Part shown: one piece after another, positions 14,717-22,817 of the stretch
How positions within the stretch are numbered: the stretch's first letter is position 1
Layout: each line of letters starts with the position of its first letter
Assembly: GCA_964619485.1 (NCBI GenBank)
Contig: CAZUCI010000031.1
Span: forward strand, 1-32,036
Direction: 5' to 3'
Source of the DNA: UBA2882 sp964619485
GTDB taxonomy: Bacteria; Bacillota; Clostridia; Lachnospirales; Lachnospiraceae
DNA length: 32,036 nucleotides
The notes under the pieces: model-generated
Seen by the model: the letters and a program-made list of their open reading frames with translations, nothing else
Database searches by the model: none
What the model was told of the DNA's origin: nothing
Made by a program: the position numbers and the translations under genes

Positions 14717-16771
14717 ATGGGAAACAGTAAGCATTTATCCATGGATGTGAGAGTGCCGATTGAGCCCGATAATCCATCAATTTGCAGGGATGAATCTCTG
14801 TGCATTAAGTGCGGACAATGTAAAAATGTCTGTAGCGGACCAATCGGTGTCCATGGAACCTATGATTTAGAGAATACAAAGGATACGGCTGTCTGTATTC
14901 ACTGTGGACAGTGTGCCAATGTGTGTCCGGTATCCAGTATTACGGAAAAAATGGAGTATCAGAATGTAAAGGAAATGATTTCCAATCCGGACAAAATTGT
15001 TATTTTCTCAACATCTCCTTCCGTGCGTATAGCACTTGGAGAGGAATTTGGAATGGCAGATGGAAGCTTTGTACAGGGCAAAATGGTTGCACTTTTGAGA
15101 AAGCTGGGTGCAGATTATGTTTTGGATACAAATTTTTCCGCGGATTTGACAATTGTGGAGGAAGCAAGTGAACTGTTAGAGAGAATCACAAAGGGGAATA
15201 AACCGCTGCCTCAGTTTACCAGCTGCTGTCCGGCCTGGGTGAAGTATGCAGAGATGTATCATCCGGAGCTTCTGCCTAATATTTCCAGTGCGAAAAGTCC
15301 AATTGGTATGCAGGGGCCAACGATCAAAACCTATTTCGCAAAGAAAATGGGAATTGATCCTGCCAAAATTGTAAATGTAGCAGTTACCCCGTGTACGGCT
15401 AAGAAATATGAAATCAGACGACAGGAGATGAATGCTTCTGGAAAATATCTGGAAATGGATGATTTAAGAGATATGGATTATGTCATTACAATCAGAGAAC
15501 TTGCAAAATGGGCAAAGGAAGAGAATATTGCATTTGCCCAGCTCCCAGATGAGGAATATGATAAACTTATGGGAGAGGCATCCGGAGCCGGTGTTATTTT
15601 TGGAAATACCGGCGGCGTTATGGAAGCGGCACTTCGTACTGCCTATTCATATATTACCGGGGAAAAGGCGCCGGAGCAGCTCTATGAACTGCAGCCTGTA
15701 AGAGGCATGGAAGCAATTAAAACTGCTTCTCTTAAAATAAAGGATCTGGAAGTGAACGTTGCGGTTATCTATGGAACCGCCAATGTGGATGTCTTTCTAA
15801 AGCAGATGAAGGAAGAAGGAAAGCAGTATCACTTTATCGAGGTCATGACCTGCCCTGGTGGCTGCATCGGTGGCGGTGGACAGCCAAAGGGAACCCTGGA
15901 AAAAGGTGACGAGCTTCGCAAAAAGCGTATAGAGGGTCTTTATCAGAAGGATAGTCAGATGAAGCTTAGAAACAGTCATGAAAATCAGGAAATCATAGAT
16001 TTGTATGCAGATTTTTATGGAAAGCCACTTTCAGAGCTGGCAGAAAAAATGTTACATACAGATTATGAAGATAAATCAAATTTACTGGGAAAAGAAAAGG
16101 AGAAAAAAACAATGGAAAAATGGAGATGTACCGTATGCGGCTATGTTCATGAAGGACCTATGACAGACGATTTTGTCTGCCCAATCTGTAAACAGCCTGC
16201 ATCTAAATTTGAAAAAATGGAAGAGATAAGCAGTGAGAATGTTTATGCTGGAACAAAAACAGAAAAGAATCTTCAGGATGCTTTTGCAGGTGAGAGCCAG
16301 GCAAGAAACAAATATACTTATTTTGCCAATATTGCAAGTCAGGAAGGCTATGATCAGCTGGCTGAGCTCTTTTTAAAGACTGCTAGAAATGAGCAGGAGC
16401 ATGCAAGGGTCTGGTTCCAGGAGCTGGGACATCTTGGAAATACACCGGCAAACCTCCTTGCGGCAGCAGAGGGCGAGAACTATGAGTGGACCGATATGTA
16501 TGACCGCTTCGCAAAAGATGCAGAGATGGAAGGATTCCCTGAGCTTGCTGAAAAATTCCGTAAGGTGGCAGCCATCGAGAAAACCCATGAGGAGAGATAC
16601 CGTGCACTTTTAAAGAATGTTGAGATGCAGAAGGTATTTGAAAAAGGGGAAGAATGTATCTGGGAATGCCGTGTTTGTGGACATTTGGTCATTGGAAGAA
16701 AAGCACCTGAGGTATGTCCGGTCTGCGGAATGAGCCAGAGCTTCTTTGAAGTCAGAAAAGAAAACTATTAA
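14717..16771 (+). CDS. [FeFe] hydrogenase fused to rubredoxin-rubrerythrin-rubredoxin
   Basis: The 684-residue protein has two parts. Residues 1-450 are a compact [FeFe] hydrogenase: two [4Fe-4S] sites (C29/C32/C35/C39 and C60/C63/C66/C70), then H-cluster motifs TSCCPAW at 168-174, TPCTAKKYE at 224-232 and TCPGGCIGGGGQP at 378-390. Residues 466-684 are a reverse-type rubrerythrin, with an N-terminal rubredoxin (CTVCGY...CPIC), a diiron four-helix domain with paired E-x-x-H motifs, and a C-terminal rubredoxin-like C-R-V-C-G...C-P-V-C-G. The parts suggest electrons from hydrogen, or a ferredoxin, going to peroxide reduction. The linker contains an in-frame ATG at 16112 with AAAGGAG at 16096-16102. 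The first start follows CAGGAGG. Confidence 0.9.
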   Translation: MGNSKHLSMDVRVPIEPDNPSICRDESLCIKCGQCKNVCSGPIGVHGTYDLENTKDTAVCIHCGQCANVCPVSSITEKMEYQNVKEMISNPDKIVIFSTSPSVRIALGEEFGMADGSFVQGKMVALLRKLGADYVLDTNFSADLTIVEEASELLERITKGNKPLPQFTSCCPAWVKYAEMYHPELLPNISSAKSPIGMQGPTIKTYFAKKMGIDPAKIVNVAVTPCTAKKYEIRRQEMNASGKYLEMDDLRDMDYVITIRELAKWAKEENIAFAQLPDEEYDKLMGEASGAGVIFGNTGGVMEAALRTAYSYITGEKAPEQLYELQPVRGMEAIKTASLKIKDLEVNVAVIYGTANVDVFLKQMKEEGKQYHFIEVMTCPGGCIGGGGQPKGTLEKGDELRKKRIEGLYQKDSQMKLRNSHENQEIIDLYADFYGKPLSELAEKMLHTDYEDKSNLLGKEKEKKTMEKWRCTVCGYVHEGPMTDDFVCPICKQPASKFEKMEEISSENVYAGTKTEKNLQDAFAGESQARNKYTYFANIASQEGYDQLAELFLKTARNEQEHARVWFQELGHLGNTPANLLAAAEGENYEWTDMYDRFAKDAEMEGFPELAEKFRKVAAIEKTHEERYRALLKNVEMQKVFEKGEECIWECRVCGHLVIGRKAPEVCPVCGMSQSFFEVRKENY
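16096..16114 (+). promoter_or_regulatory. Internal ribosome binding site and ATG before the rubrerythrin part
   Basis: AAAGGAG at 16096-16102 is followed nine bases later by an in-frame ATG at 16112. The codon is number 466 of the fusion and is the natural start of a stand-alone rubrerythrin (MEKWRCTVCGY). The linker residues before it (GKEKEKKT) are just the translation of this site. Confidence 0.6.
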
Positions 16772-16778
16772 AAAACGC

Positions 16779-16808
16779 TTGACAAAACATGCTGTCATGG
16801 GTTAAAGT
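16779..16808 (+). promoter_or_regulatory. Promoter of the T-box leader
   Basis: A perfect -35 TTGACA (16779-16784) is followed after 18 bp by TAAAGT (16803-16808), matching four of six -10 bases. This places transcription start near 16815, just ahead of the T-box Stem I. Confidence 0.65.
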
Positions 16809-16845
16809 GATGCTAGTTTCGAAACGACAATTAATATTTTAAACC

Positions 16846-17104
16846 GATGAGAAAGAGGAGTAGTCATTAGAAATTCTCACAGAGAGCTGCAGGTGGTGGG
16901 ATTGCGGCAGATGGACTATTGATGAATGGGCTTTCGAGGCTGACCTGAAAACATAGTAGGCGTCAGCGGGATGCACACCCGTTATCCAGGTGACATGTAT
17001 AGTATGTACATGCAAAAGTGGACACAATGTCAAATTGAGTGGTACCGCGATAATAACCTGAGTTTATTACCGTCTCATATAGAAATATATGAGGCGGTTT
17101 TTTT
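16846..17104 (+). ncRNA. T-box leader, probable tRNA-Trp specifier
   Basis: Recognisable T-box parts in order are a GAGTAG Stem I base, the AGAGAGC apical motif near 16880-16886, a GGTGGTG distal segment, the specifier strand GAA-TGG-GCTTTCGAG with TGG at 16927-16929, a G-C hairpin near 16960, the T-box TGGTACCGCG at 17040-17049, and a terminator at 17069-17104. The purine after TGG fits a tryptophan specifier, and the downstream genes are TrpXYZ-like. Uncharged tRNA would stabilise the antiterminator and allow transcription. The variable base of TGGNACC is T, which pairs best with a discriminator A, so pairing with a G73 tRNA-Trp would need a G-U wobble. Confidence 0.85.
17069..17104 (+). 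terminator. T-box regulated terminator
   Basis: A 13-bp stem with one G-U pair (17069-17081 with 17086-17098) has a GAAA loop and is followed by a T-run to 17104. The upstream strand region overlaps the sequences used by the competing antiterminator. Confidence 0.9.
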
Positions 17105-17173
17105 GTGCGTAACAGCGACCAGTTACAACGGAGACTGGGCATACACTTTAAGCCAAACAGGAGGGCAAAGATT

Positions 17174-18259
17174 ATGAAAAAGAAAGTATTAGCAGTATTA
17201 TTAACAATGACCATGGTATTCGGATTAACAGCATGTGGCAGTGCAAAGCAGGCAGCAGCAGATACAGCAGCAGATACAGCAACATCAGATGCAGCAACAG
17301 AGAGTTTAGCAGCAGAGACAACAGGCGATGCGGCAGACACCGAAAGCTACACTGTTGGAATTTCACAGTTTGCTGAGCATGGTTCCCTGGACAACTGCCG
17401 TGAAGGATTTCTGGCAGGACTTGCAGAGGCTGGAATTGTTGAGGGAGAAAACCTGACTGTTTTATATGACAACGCACAGGCTGACACAGGAACAGCAAGT
17501 ACAATAGCAGATTCCTATGTTTCACAAAAGGCAGATTTAATCTGTGCTATTGCAACTCCATCAGCCATGAGCGCATACAATTCTGCAATGAATACAGATA
17601 TTCCGGTAATTTTTACAGCTGTTTCCGACCCGGTTTCTTCCGGCCTTGCCAATGAAGATGAGACTCCGGTTGGAAATATAACAGGTACTTCTGATTTCCT
17701 CGCAGTGACAGAGCAGCTGCAGATGATTCGCGATATTTTGCCGGAAGCTAAAAAAATTGGTATCATTTACACAACAAGCGAGACCAATTCAGTCAGTACA
17801 ATTGAAGAATACAAAAAGCACGCAGCTGATTTTGGCTTTGAAATTGTAGAGAGTGGAATCAATACAGTTTCTGATGTTGAAATGGCAGCATCGGATCTGG
17901 CAGCCAAGGTTGACTGTATCACCAATTTAACAGATAATACGGTAGTATCTGCACTTCAGACAGAATTAGCAGCAGCTAACAAAGCTGGAATTCCAGTTTT
18001 TGGTTCCGAGGTGGAACAGGTTAAAGCAGGCTGTGTTGCAGCAATGGGACTTGAGTATTTTGAGCTTGGAAAACAGACCGGCGCTATGGCAGCCAAGGTG
18101 TTAAAGGGCGAAGCGAAGGCAAGCGAAATGAAGTTTGAAACTATTTCACAGGCAAGTCTTTATGTAAATACAGAGGCAGCAAAGCAGATTCAGTTAGAGC
18201 TTGATGCAGATATGTTAGCCGGAGCTTACCAGACCTTTGATTCCATTACTGCAGAATAA
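17174..18259 (+). CDS. trpX: ABC transporter substrate-binding lipoprotein, TrpX type
   Basis: A 361-residue lipoprotein of the COG2984 family that would capture tryptophan outside the membrane. The signal peptide has a K-rich start and the lipobox L-T-A-C with C21 as the lipid-modified residue. A low-complexity Ala/Thr/Asp linker follows to about residue 55. The binding domain contains the S-x-x-D-P-V and G-x-x-Y motifs of the family. ATG 17174 follows AGGAGGG; the frame extends upstream into the T-box terminator region but that part is not expected to be translated. Assignment to tryptophan comes from the T-box specifier and the known TrpXYZ family, not from the protein itself. Confidence 0.85.
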   Translation: MKKKVLAVLLTMTMVFGLTACGSAKQAAADTAADTATSDAATESLAAETTGDAADTESYTVGISQFAEHGSLDNCREGFLAGLAEAGIVEGENLTVLYDNAQADTGTASTIADSYVSQKADLICAIATPSAMSAYNSAMNTDIPVIFTAVSDPVSSGLANEDETPVGNITGTSDFLAVTEQLQMIRDILPEAKKIGIIYTTSETNSVSTIEEYKKHAADFGFEIVESGINTVSDVEMAASDLAAKVDCITNLTDNTVVSALQTELAAANKAGIPVFGSEVEQVKAGCVAAMGLEYFELGKQTGAMAAKVLKGEAKASEMKFETISQASLYVNTEAAKQIQLELDADMLAGAYQTFDSITAE

Positions 18260-18272
18260 TAAAAAATGAGTG

Positions 18273-18304
18273 TCCTATGGACTGGATTTTTTCAGCCCAT
18301 AGGA
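18273..18304 (+). promoter_or_regulatory. Hairpin between substrate-binding and permease genes
   Basis: TCCTATGG (18273-18280) and CCATAGGA (18297-18304) are exact inverted repeats, with an inner CTG/CAG pair and a T-rich loop. No T-run follows the stem. It may stabilise the trpX part of the mRNA or slow transcription. It covers the ATG at 18277. Confidence 0.65.
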
Positions 18305-18324
18305 AAGCTTTAGGAGGAAGAATT

Positions 18325-19209
18325 TTGATTTTAGTATTGAGTGTATTTGAACAGGGGCTTATATATGCCATCATGGCATTGGGTGTATATATTACCTATA
18401 AAATTCTGGATTTTCCGGATATGACAACAGATGGAACTTTTCCGCTGGGTGCGGCGATTGCTGCGGTGATGATCAGCAAAGGAGTGAATCCTTACCTGAC
18501 ACTGCCGGTCAGCTTTCTGTTAGGTGCATTGGCGGGAATGCTCACAGGCCTCATTCATGTAAAGGGAAAAGTGAGAGATCTTTTATCTGGAATTATTATG
18601 ATGACAGCACTTTATACGGTCAATCTCCGCATTGCAGGAAAAGCGAATCTTCCTATCTATAATATGCCAAATGTTTTTGATAACAGTCTTGTGAATGCAC
18701 TTTTTCCGGAAGCGCTGAAGAGCTTTCAGACATCCATTATGGCACTTGTTTTCTGCCTGATCATCAAATACGTTCTGGATTGGTATCTTCATACCAAATC
18801 AGGATATATGCTGAGAGCGGCAGGAGACAATGATGTGATTGTTACCAGTCTTGGCTTGGATAAAGGCAAGGTGAAAATTCTTGGGCTTGCATTGGGAAAT
18901 GGTCTGATTGCAGTCAGCGGCTGTTTATTCGCACAGCAGCAGCGTTACTTTGATGTTTCCATGGGAACGGGAACGGTAGTCATTGGTCTTGCCAGTGTAA
19001 TCATTGGAACTACCTTGTTTAAAAATGTGACACTTTTGCGTGTGACAACCAGTGTTGTGGCAGGTTCTCTGCTATATAAGGCATGTGTTGCCATTGCAAT
19101 CAGGCTTGGACTTCAATCTACAGATTTAAAATTGATCACGGCAGCATTATTTTTAATTATCCTGCTTGCAGGAATGGAGAGAAAGAAGAAGGTGAAGGCA
19201 GATGCTTGA
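18325..19209 (+). CDS. trpY: ABC transporter permease, TrpY type
   Basis: A membrane protein of the COG4120 family with about eight spans, the channel half of the TrpXYZ importer. TTG 18325 is the preferred start, giving 294 residues: AGGAGG at 18312-18317 sits seven bases before it, and homologues begin near the sequence LSVFEQGLIYAIMALG. The in-frame ATG at 18277 would add 16 residues but lies inside a hairpin and lacks a ribosome site. The conserved D-F-P-D-M-T-T-D-G-T-F-P-L-G loop is present. The stop overlaps the next ATG by eight bases. Confidence 0.87.
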   Translation: MILVLSVFEQGLIYAIMALGVYITYKILDFPDMTTDGTFPLGAAIAAVMISKGVNPYLTLPVSFLLGALAGMLTGLIHVKGKVRDLLSGIIMMTALYTVNLRIAGKANLPIYNMPNVFDNSLVNALFPEALKSFQTSIMALVFCLIIKYVLDWYLHTKSGYMLRAAGDNDVIVTSLGLDKGKVKILGLALGNGLIAVSGCLFAQQQRYFDVSMGTGTVVIGLASVIIGTTLFKNVTLLRVTTSVVAGSLLYKACVAIAIRLGLQSTDLKLITAALFLIILLAGMERKKKVKADA

Positions 19210-19975
19210 ATTAAAACATATTGATAAGTATTTTAATCCCGGTACCGTCAATGAAATGTGTCTGTTTAAGGACTTTAATCTTGCCATTGCGGATGGACAG
19301 TTTGTTGCTGTTGTGGGAAGTAATGGCTCTGGAAAAACATCCATGCTGAACATTATCTGTGGCAGTATTGATGTGGAGGCAGGCCAGATTTTAATAAATG
19401 GTGATGATATTACCAGAAAAAGAGAGTACTTGAGACATCGGAAAATAGGCCGGGTATATCAGGACCCGTCAAAAGGAACCTGTCCATCCATGACAATTCT
19501 GGAAAATCTGTCCATAGCAGATAATAAGGGAAAACCGTTTAATCTTGGGCGGGGCGTTTCAAAAAAGAAGATAGAAAGCTATAAAGAGATGCTGGCGCAG
19601 TTAAATCTTGGGTTGGAAGATAAGCTTTATACAAAGGTGGGTTCCTTAAGCGGAGGTCAAAGACAGGCAGTTTCTCTGTTGATGGCTACCATGACGCCCA
19701 TTGATTTCCTGATTCTGGATGAACATACGGCGGCACTTGATCCAAAGACAGCAGAGATTATTATGCAGCTGACAGAGAAAATAGTCCGGGAGAAAAAAAT
19801 CACAACAATTATGGTTACCCACAACTTACGCTATGCAGTTGAATATGGAGACCGCCTGATTATGATGCATGAGGGAAAGGCAATTATTGACAGGCAGGGA
19901 GAAGAAAAGGCAGCTGTTGACACGGAAGAAATCATGAAGATTTTTAATAAAATCAGTGTGGAATGTGGTAATTAG
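19202..19975 (+). CDS. trpZ: ABC transporter ATP-binding protein, TrpZ type
   Basis: A 257-residue cytoplasmic ATPase (COG1101). Walker A GSNGSGKTS is at 39-47, the Q-loop at Y-Q-D-P-S-K-G-T, the signature LSGGQRQ at 149-155, Walker B LILDEH, D-loop A-A-L-D-P-K, and switch His in V-T-H-N. All catalytic residues are intact. The histidine in the DEHTAAL segment after the catalytic Glu is typical of this family. It overlaps trpY by eight bases, so expression is coupled, and ends at a strong bidirectional terminator. Confidence 0.92.
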   Translation: MLELKHIDKYFNPGTVNEMCLFKDFNLAIADGQFVAVVGSNGSGKTSMLNIICGSIDVEAGQILINGDDITRKREYLRHRKIGRVYQDPSKGTCPSMTILENLSIADNKGKPFNLGRGVSKKKIESYKEMLAQLNLGLEDKLYTKVGSLSGGQRQAVSLLMATMTPIDFLILDEHTAALDPKTAEIIMQLTEKIVREKKITTIMVTHNLRYAVEYGDRLIMMHEGKAIIDRQGEEKAAVDTEEIMKIFNKISVECGN

Positions 19976-19980
19976 CAGAT

Positions 19981-20041
19981 AAAAAAGGCAGGTAAGTGAC
20001 GATATCAATCATGATGGTATCAATCACTTATCTGCTTTTTT
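19981..20041. terminator. Bidirectional terminator between trpZ and the XRE gene
   Basis: AAAAAAGGCAGGTAAGTGA (19981-19999) pairs with TCACTTATCTGCTTTTTT (20024-20041), with an inner partial dyad GATATC/GGTATC. The T-run on each side fits termination of both converging genes. The right arm overlaps the last codons of the XRE gene. Confidence 0.88.
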
Positions 20042-20449
20042 ATTGGCTCTTTTTTCTATTGTTCCGGTGCTTTTGCGCTCGTCCTTTTCCGTGGAGATTC
20101 TTTCCTGATAAAGCAGGTAAGAGAGAAATTTTAACAAATCCCGGCGTCGGTGCTCGGAGAGTGCATCCATTTCTGCAAAAAGGCTTGTATAAGAAATTTC
20201 ATCCACAAAGGGCTTGGCCAAATCGGTACTGCCCGGAAGTCTTGGAGGCATGTCGAGCAGATAGTCTGTACTGATTCCATAAAGCTTTGAAAGCTTTAAA
20301 AGGACATGAAGCGGCACTTCTCTGGTTCCCCGCTCATAGTTGGAATATTCCTGCTGGCTTATTCCAAGTTCTTTGGAGATTTCTTTTTGCATTAAATCAT
20401 TTTTCTCACGCAAATCCAGAAGCCGTTCATGAAATTCCTTTCTGTGCAT
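20024..20449 (-). CDS. XRE-family transcriptional regulator
   Basis: A 141-residue protein with an N-terminal Cro/C1 helix-turn-helix at about residues 8-62 (R-L-L-D-L-R-E-K-N-D-L-M-Q-K-E-I-S and Q-Q-E-Y-S-N-Y-E-R-G). It is followed by Y-G-I-S-T-D-Y-L-L-D and a short helical tail rich in Lys, Glu and Arg. GGAGG precedes the ATG with suitable spacing. The gene is divergent from the LexA-box operon with about 150 bp between them, so it could regulate that promoter or itself; this is inference. Confidence 0.85.
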   Translation of the reverse strand: MHRKEFHERLLDLREKNDLMQKEISKELGISQQEYSNYERGTREVPLHVLLKLSKLYGISTDYLLDMPPRLPGSTDLAKPFVDEISYTSLFAEMDALSEHRRRDLLKFLSYLLYQERISTEKDERKSTGTIEKRANKKADK

Positions 20450-20466
20450 ATCGTATACCTCCGATG

Positions 20467-20520
20467 GTTGTAACCCATCATATCACACAACATATTTTGA
20501 AAACTTTGTCACAACAAAAA
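20467..20520 (-). promoter_or_regulatory. Probable promoter of the XRE gene
   Basis: On the minus strand an extended -10, TGTGATATGAT, lies about 30 bp upstream of the start codon. The -35 region is weak. Position fits the divergent gene. Confidence 0.45.
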
Positions 20521-20566
20521 CATGTAAGATAGAAACAACACAACAGAAAATTGTAAAAATATACAC

Positions 20567-20595
20567 TTGTATAATCGAACAAATGTTTGTATAAT
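20567..20595 (+). promoter_or_regulatory. Promoter with LexA (SOS) box in the spacer
   Basis: TTGTAT (20567-20572) and TATAAT (20590-20595) are separated by exactly 17 bp. The spacer holds CGAACAAATGTTTG at 20576-20589, a close match to the Gram-positive LexA/DinR box CGAAC-n4-GTTYC. TTGTATAAT is directly repeated at 20567-20575 and 20587-20595. Binding of LexA there would block RNA polymerase. Confidence 0.75.
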
Positions 20596-20601
20596 AGGTA
20601 T

Positions 20602-22038
20602 ATGGAAGAGATAAAACAAAACTACACGATACAAGAGAAACTTCATATATTAGCGGATGCAGCCAAGTATGATGTGGCCTGTACATCCAGTGGATCAGAA
20701 CGGCGCGGGAAGGAAGGTTTTTTGGGAAATGCCAAAGCGTGCGGAATCTGCCACAGCTTTGCCTCGGATGGACGCTGTATTTCGCTTTTGAAAATTTTAA
20801 TGACAAATCACTGTGTCTATGACTGTAAGTATTGCATCAACCGCTGTTCCAATGATGTGGAACGGGTTACTTTTACACCGGATGAGATCTGCCAGCTGAC
20901 CATGGAGTTTTATAAGCGTAATTATATAGAAGGGTTGTTTTTAAGCTCCGGCGTGCTTCGAAATCCATCCTATACCATGGAAAAAATGTGTGAGACACTT
21001 TTGTTGCTTCGGAATAAATATAAATTTAACGGCTATATCCATGTCAAGACAATTCCTGGTGCGTCGGACGAAATGCTTGCTATTGCCGGGTATCTTGCGG
21101 ACAGAATCAGTATTAATCTGGAGCTTCCAACGGCTGAAAGTCTGGAAAAGCTTGCACCGAATAAAAGCTTTCAGACGATTCTGTCTCCTATGGGAAAGGT
21201 GAGTGATACCATAGCTGCCCACAGACTTGCCATCGGAAAGGATGCGAGAATGGAGCGCAGTGCGGGAAACCGTTTTCTGGAGAACAGCATTTTTCATAAT
21301 GGACAATTGGGGATGAAGTCTGGGGACAGAATTGGAAAGCAGGAGTTTTTGCCGGCATCTCTGTCGGATGAGAAGCTGACCAGGCCATTTGCACCTGCGG
21401 GACAGAGCACGCAGATGATTATTGGAGCAACAGAAGAGAGCGATTATAATCTGATTCAGACAACGCAGCGATTATATCAGTCCTATGATTTAAAGAGAGT
21501 GTTTTTTTCTGCCTATATTCCAATCAATGATGATTCCATACTTCCGGCTATCGGGACGCCTCCCCCTTTGCTGCGGGAACACAGATTGTATCAGGCAGAC
21601 TGGCTGCTTCGCTTTTATGGTTTTCAGGCGGATGAACTTTTGGATGAGGCAAGACCCAATTTCAATGAGCAACTGGACCCAAAATGCGACTGGGCGCTGA
21701 GACATTTGGAGCAGTTTCCGGTTGAGGTGTCAAAAGCATCCTATGATCAGATTCTTCGAATTCCAGGCGTTGGTCCTAAATCTGCAGCCAGAATTGTGAA
21801 AGCACGCAGATATGGAAAACTGGATTTTGATATCCTGAAGAAAATGGGAGTTGTTTTGAAAAGGGCACATTATTTTATTACCTGTAATGGCAAAATGATG
21901 TATCATATACCCATTGAAGAACAGTTTATTACAAGACAGCTGACAAGCACCAATACAAAGGAAAACTGGCAGATTGTCCATAAGGAAGAAAGCTACAGGC
22001 AGATGTCTCTGTTTGATGATTGTGGAATGATGGCGTGA
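20602..22038 (+). CDS. Radical SAM putative DNA modification/repair protein (TIGR03916 type)
   Basis: A 478-residue radical SAM enzyme with C71-x3-C75-x2-C78 (HCVYDCKYC) binding the SAM-cleaving [4Fe-4S] cluster. Further cysteines at 27, 47, 50, 59 and 82 may bind another metal site. Near residues 385-400 is a helix-hairpin-helix (ILRIPGVGPKSAARIVKARR), as in DNA glycosylases. The family is annotated as a putative DNA modification or repair protein and pairs with DUF4130, the next gene. ATG 20602 is chosen because an earlier TTG at 20587 falls in the -10 box. The predicted transcript starts at or beside this ATG, so translation would be leaderless. The substrate is unknown. Confidence 0.88.
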   Translation: MEEIKQNYTIQEKLHILADAAKYDVACTSSGSERRGKEGFLGNAKACGICHSFASDGRCISLLKILMTNHCVYDCKYCINRCSNDVERVTFTPDEICQLTMEFYKRNYIEGLFLSSGVLRNPSYTMEKMCETLLLLRNKYKFNGYIHVKTIPGASDEMLAIAGYLADRISINLELPTAESLEKLAPNKSFQTILSPMGKVSDTIAAHRLAIGKDARMERSAGNRFLENSIFHNGQLGMKSGDRIGKQEFLPASLSDEKLTRPFAPAGQSTQMIIGATEESDYNLIQTTQRLYQSYDLKRVFFSAYIPINDDSILPAIGTPPPLLREHRLYQADWLLRFYGFQADELLDEARPNFNEQLDPKCDWALRHLEQFPVEVSKASYDQILRIPGVGPKSAARIVKARRYGKLDFDILKKMGVVLKRAHYFITCNGKMMYHIPIEEQFITRQLTSTNTKENWQIVHKEESYRQMSLFDDCGMMA

Positions 22039-22047
22039 GGAAGGGTT

Positions 22048-22815
22048 ATGACAATATTTACGTGTAAGGATCGGTTCGAGGATATGATGACCTGCATCTA
22101 TGACGCATGGGCCAGTAAAAAGGGGCATGAAAATGTAAAGCTGTGTCGGGAGCCAATTTGGCAGCAGGATTTATTTGCAGAATATATTCATGTGGATGCA
22201 GATATGGATAAGGTGGAGAAGGTTGTTCGATCTATCAAGAATAAAATATCCATGGAGGCGTATCTCTATGTTTTTTATGCGGCAATGTCCGGGGAAGAAG
22301 ATGCACTGGATACGATTTACCGGTTCCTGATTTTGGGATTTTCCTATGGAAGTAATGTCATTTCTATGTTATCCTATAATGCGGTGATGAGAATGATGGA
22401 GCTTCGGAGAAGAGTTGGAAATGAAGCACATTATTTCAGAGAATTTTTACGTTTTAATTCAGTTTCCAATCAGGTATATGTCAGCCATGTGGAGCCCAAA
22501 AATCACGTGCTGATACCTGTGGCAGAGCATTTTGCTGACCGCATGCCATCGGAGCACTGGATTATTATGGATGACAATAGAAAAGAGGCCATTATTCATC
22601 CCAAAAACGAACCCTTTTATCTGCAGTATCTGACCGATGAGGAAGCGAAAGCACTGATGAAAACGGAAAGCTATCAGGACGAGTTTACAAAGCTGTGGAG
22701 CACTTTTTTTGAGACAATTGGAATTAAGGAACGTGAAAATGCCAGATGTCAGAGAAATATGTTCCCTATCTGGATGAGGAAGCATGCAGTGGAATTTCAA
22801 AATCACAGGAGTTAA
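22048..22815 (+). CDS. DUF4130 / TIGR03915 putative DNA repair protein
   Basis: A 255-residue soluble protein matching the partner family of the upstream radical SAM gene. It opens M-T-I-F-T-C-K-D-R-F-E-D-M and has V-x-H-V-E-P-K-N near residues 145-152 and H-W-I-I-M-D-D-N-R further on, which are characteristic of the family. In some genomes it is fused to a uracil-DNA glycosylase domain, which is absent here. It starts nine bases after the rSAM stop with GAGGAAGGG, so the two are co-translated. Its biochemical role is not known. Confidence 0.85.
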   Translation: MTIFTCKDRFEDMMTCIYDAWASKKGHENVKLCREPIWQQDLFAEYIHVDADMDKVEKVVRSIKNKISMEAYLYVFYAAMSGEEDALDTIYRFLILGFSYGSNVISMLSYNAVMRMMELRRRVGNEAHYFREFLRFNSVSNQVYVSHVEPKNHVLIPVAEHFADRMPSEHWIIMDDNRKEAIIHPKNEPFYLQYLTDEEAKALMKTESYQDEFTKLWSTFFETIGIKERENARCQRNMFPIWMRKHAVEFQNHRS

Positions 22816-22817
22816 GA

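Noticed and set aside
20587..20601. Upstream TTG start for the radical SAM gene
   Set aside because: It overlaps the -10 box and would lie outside the transcript.
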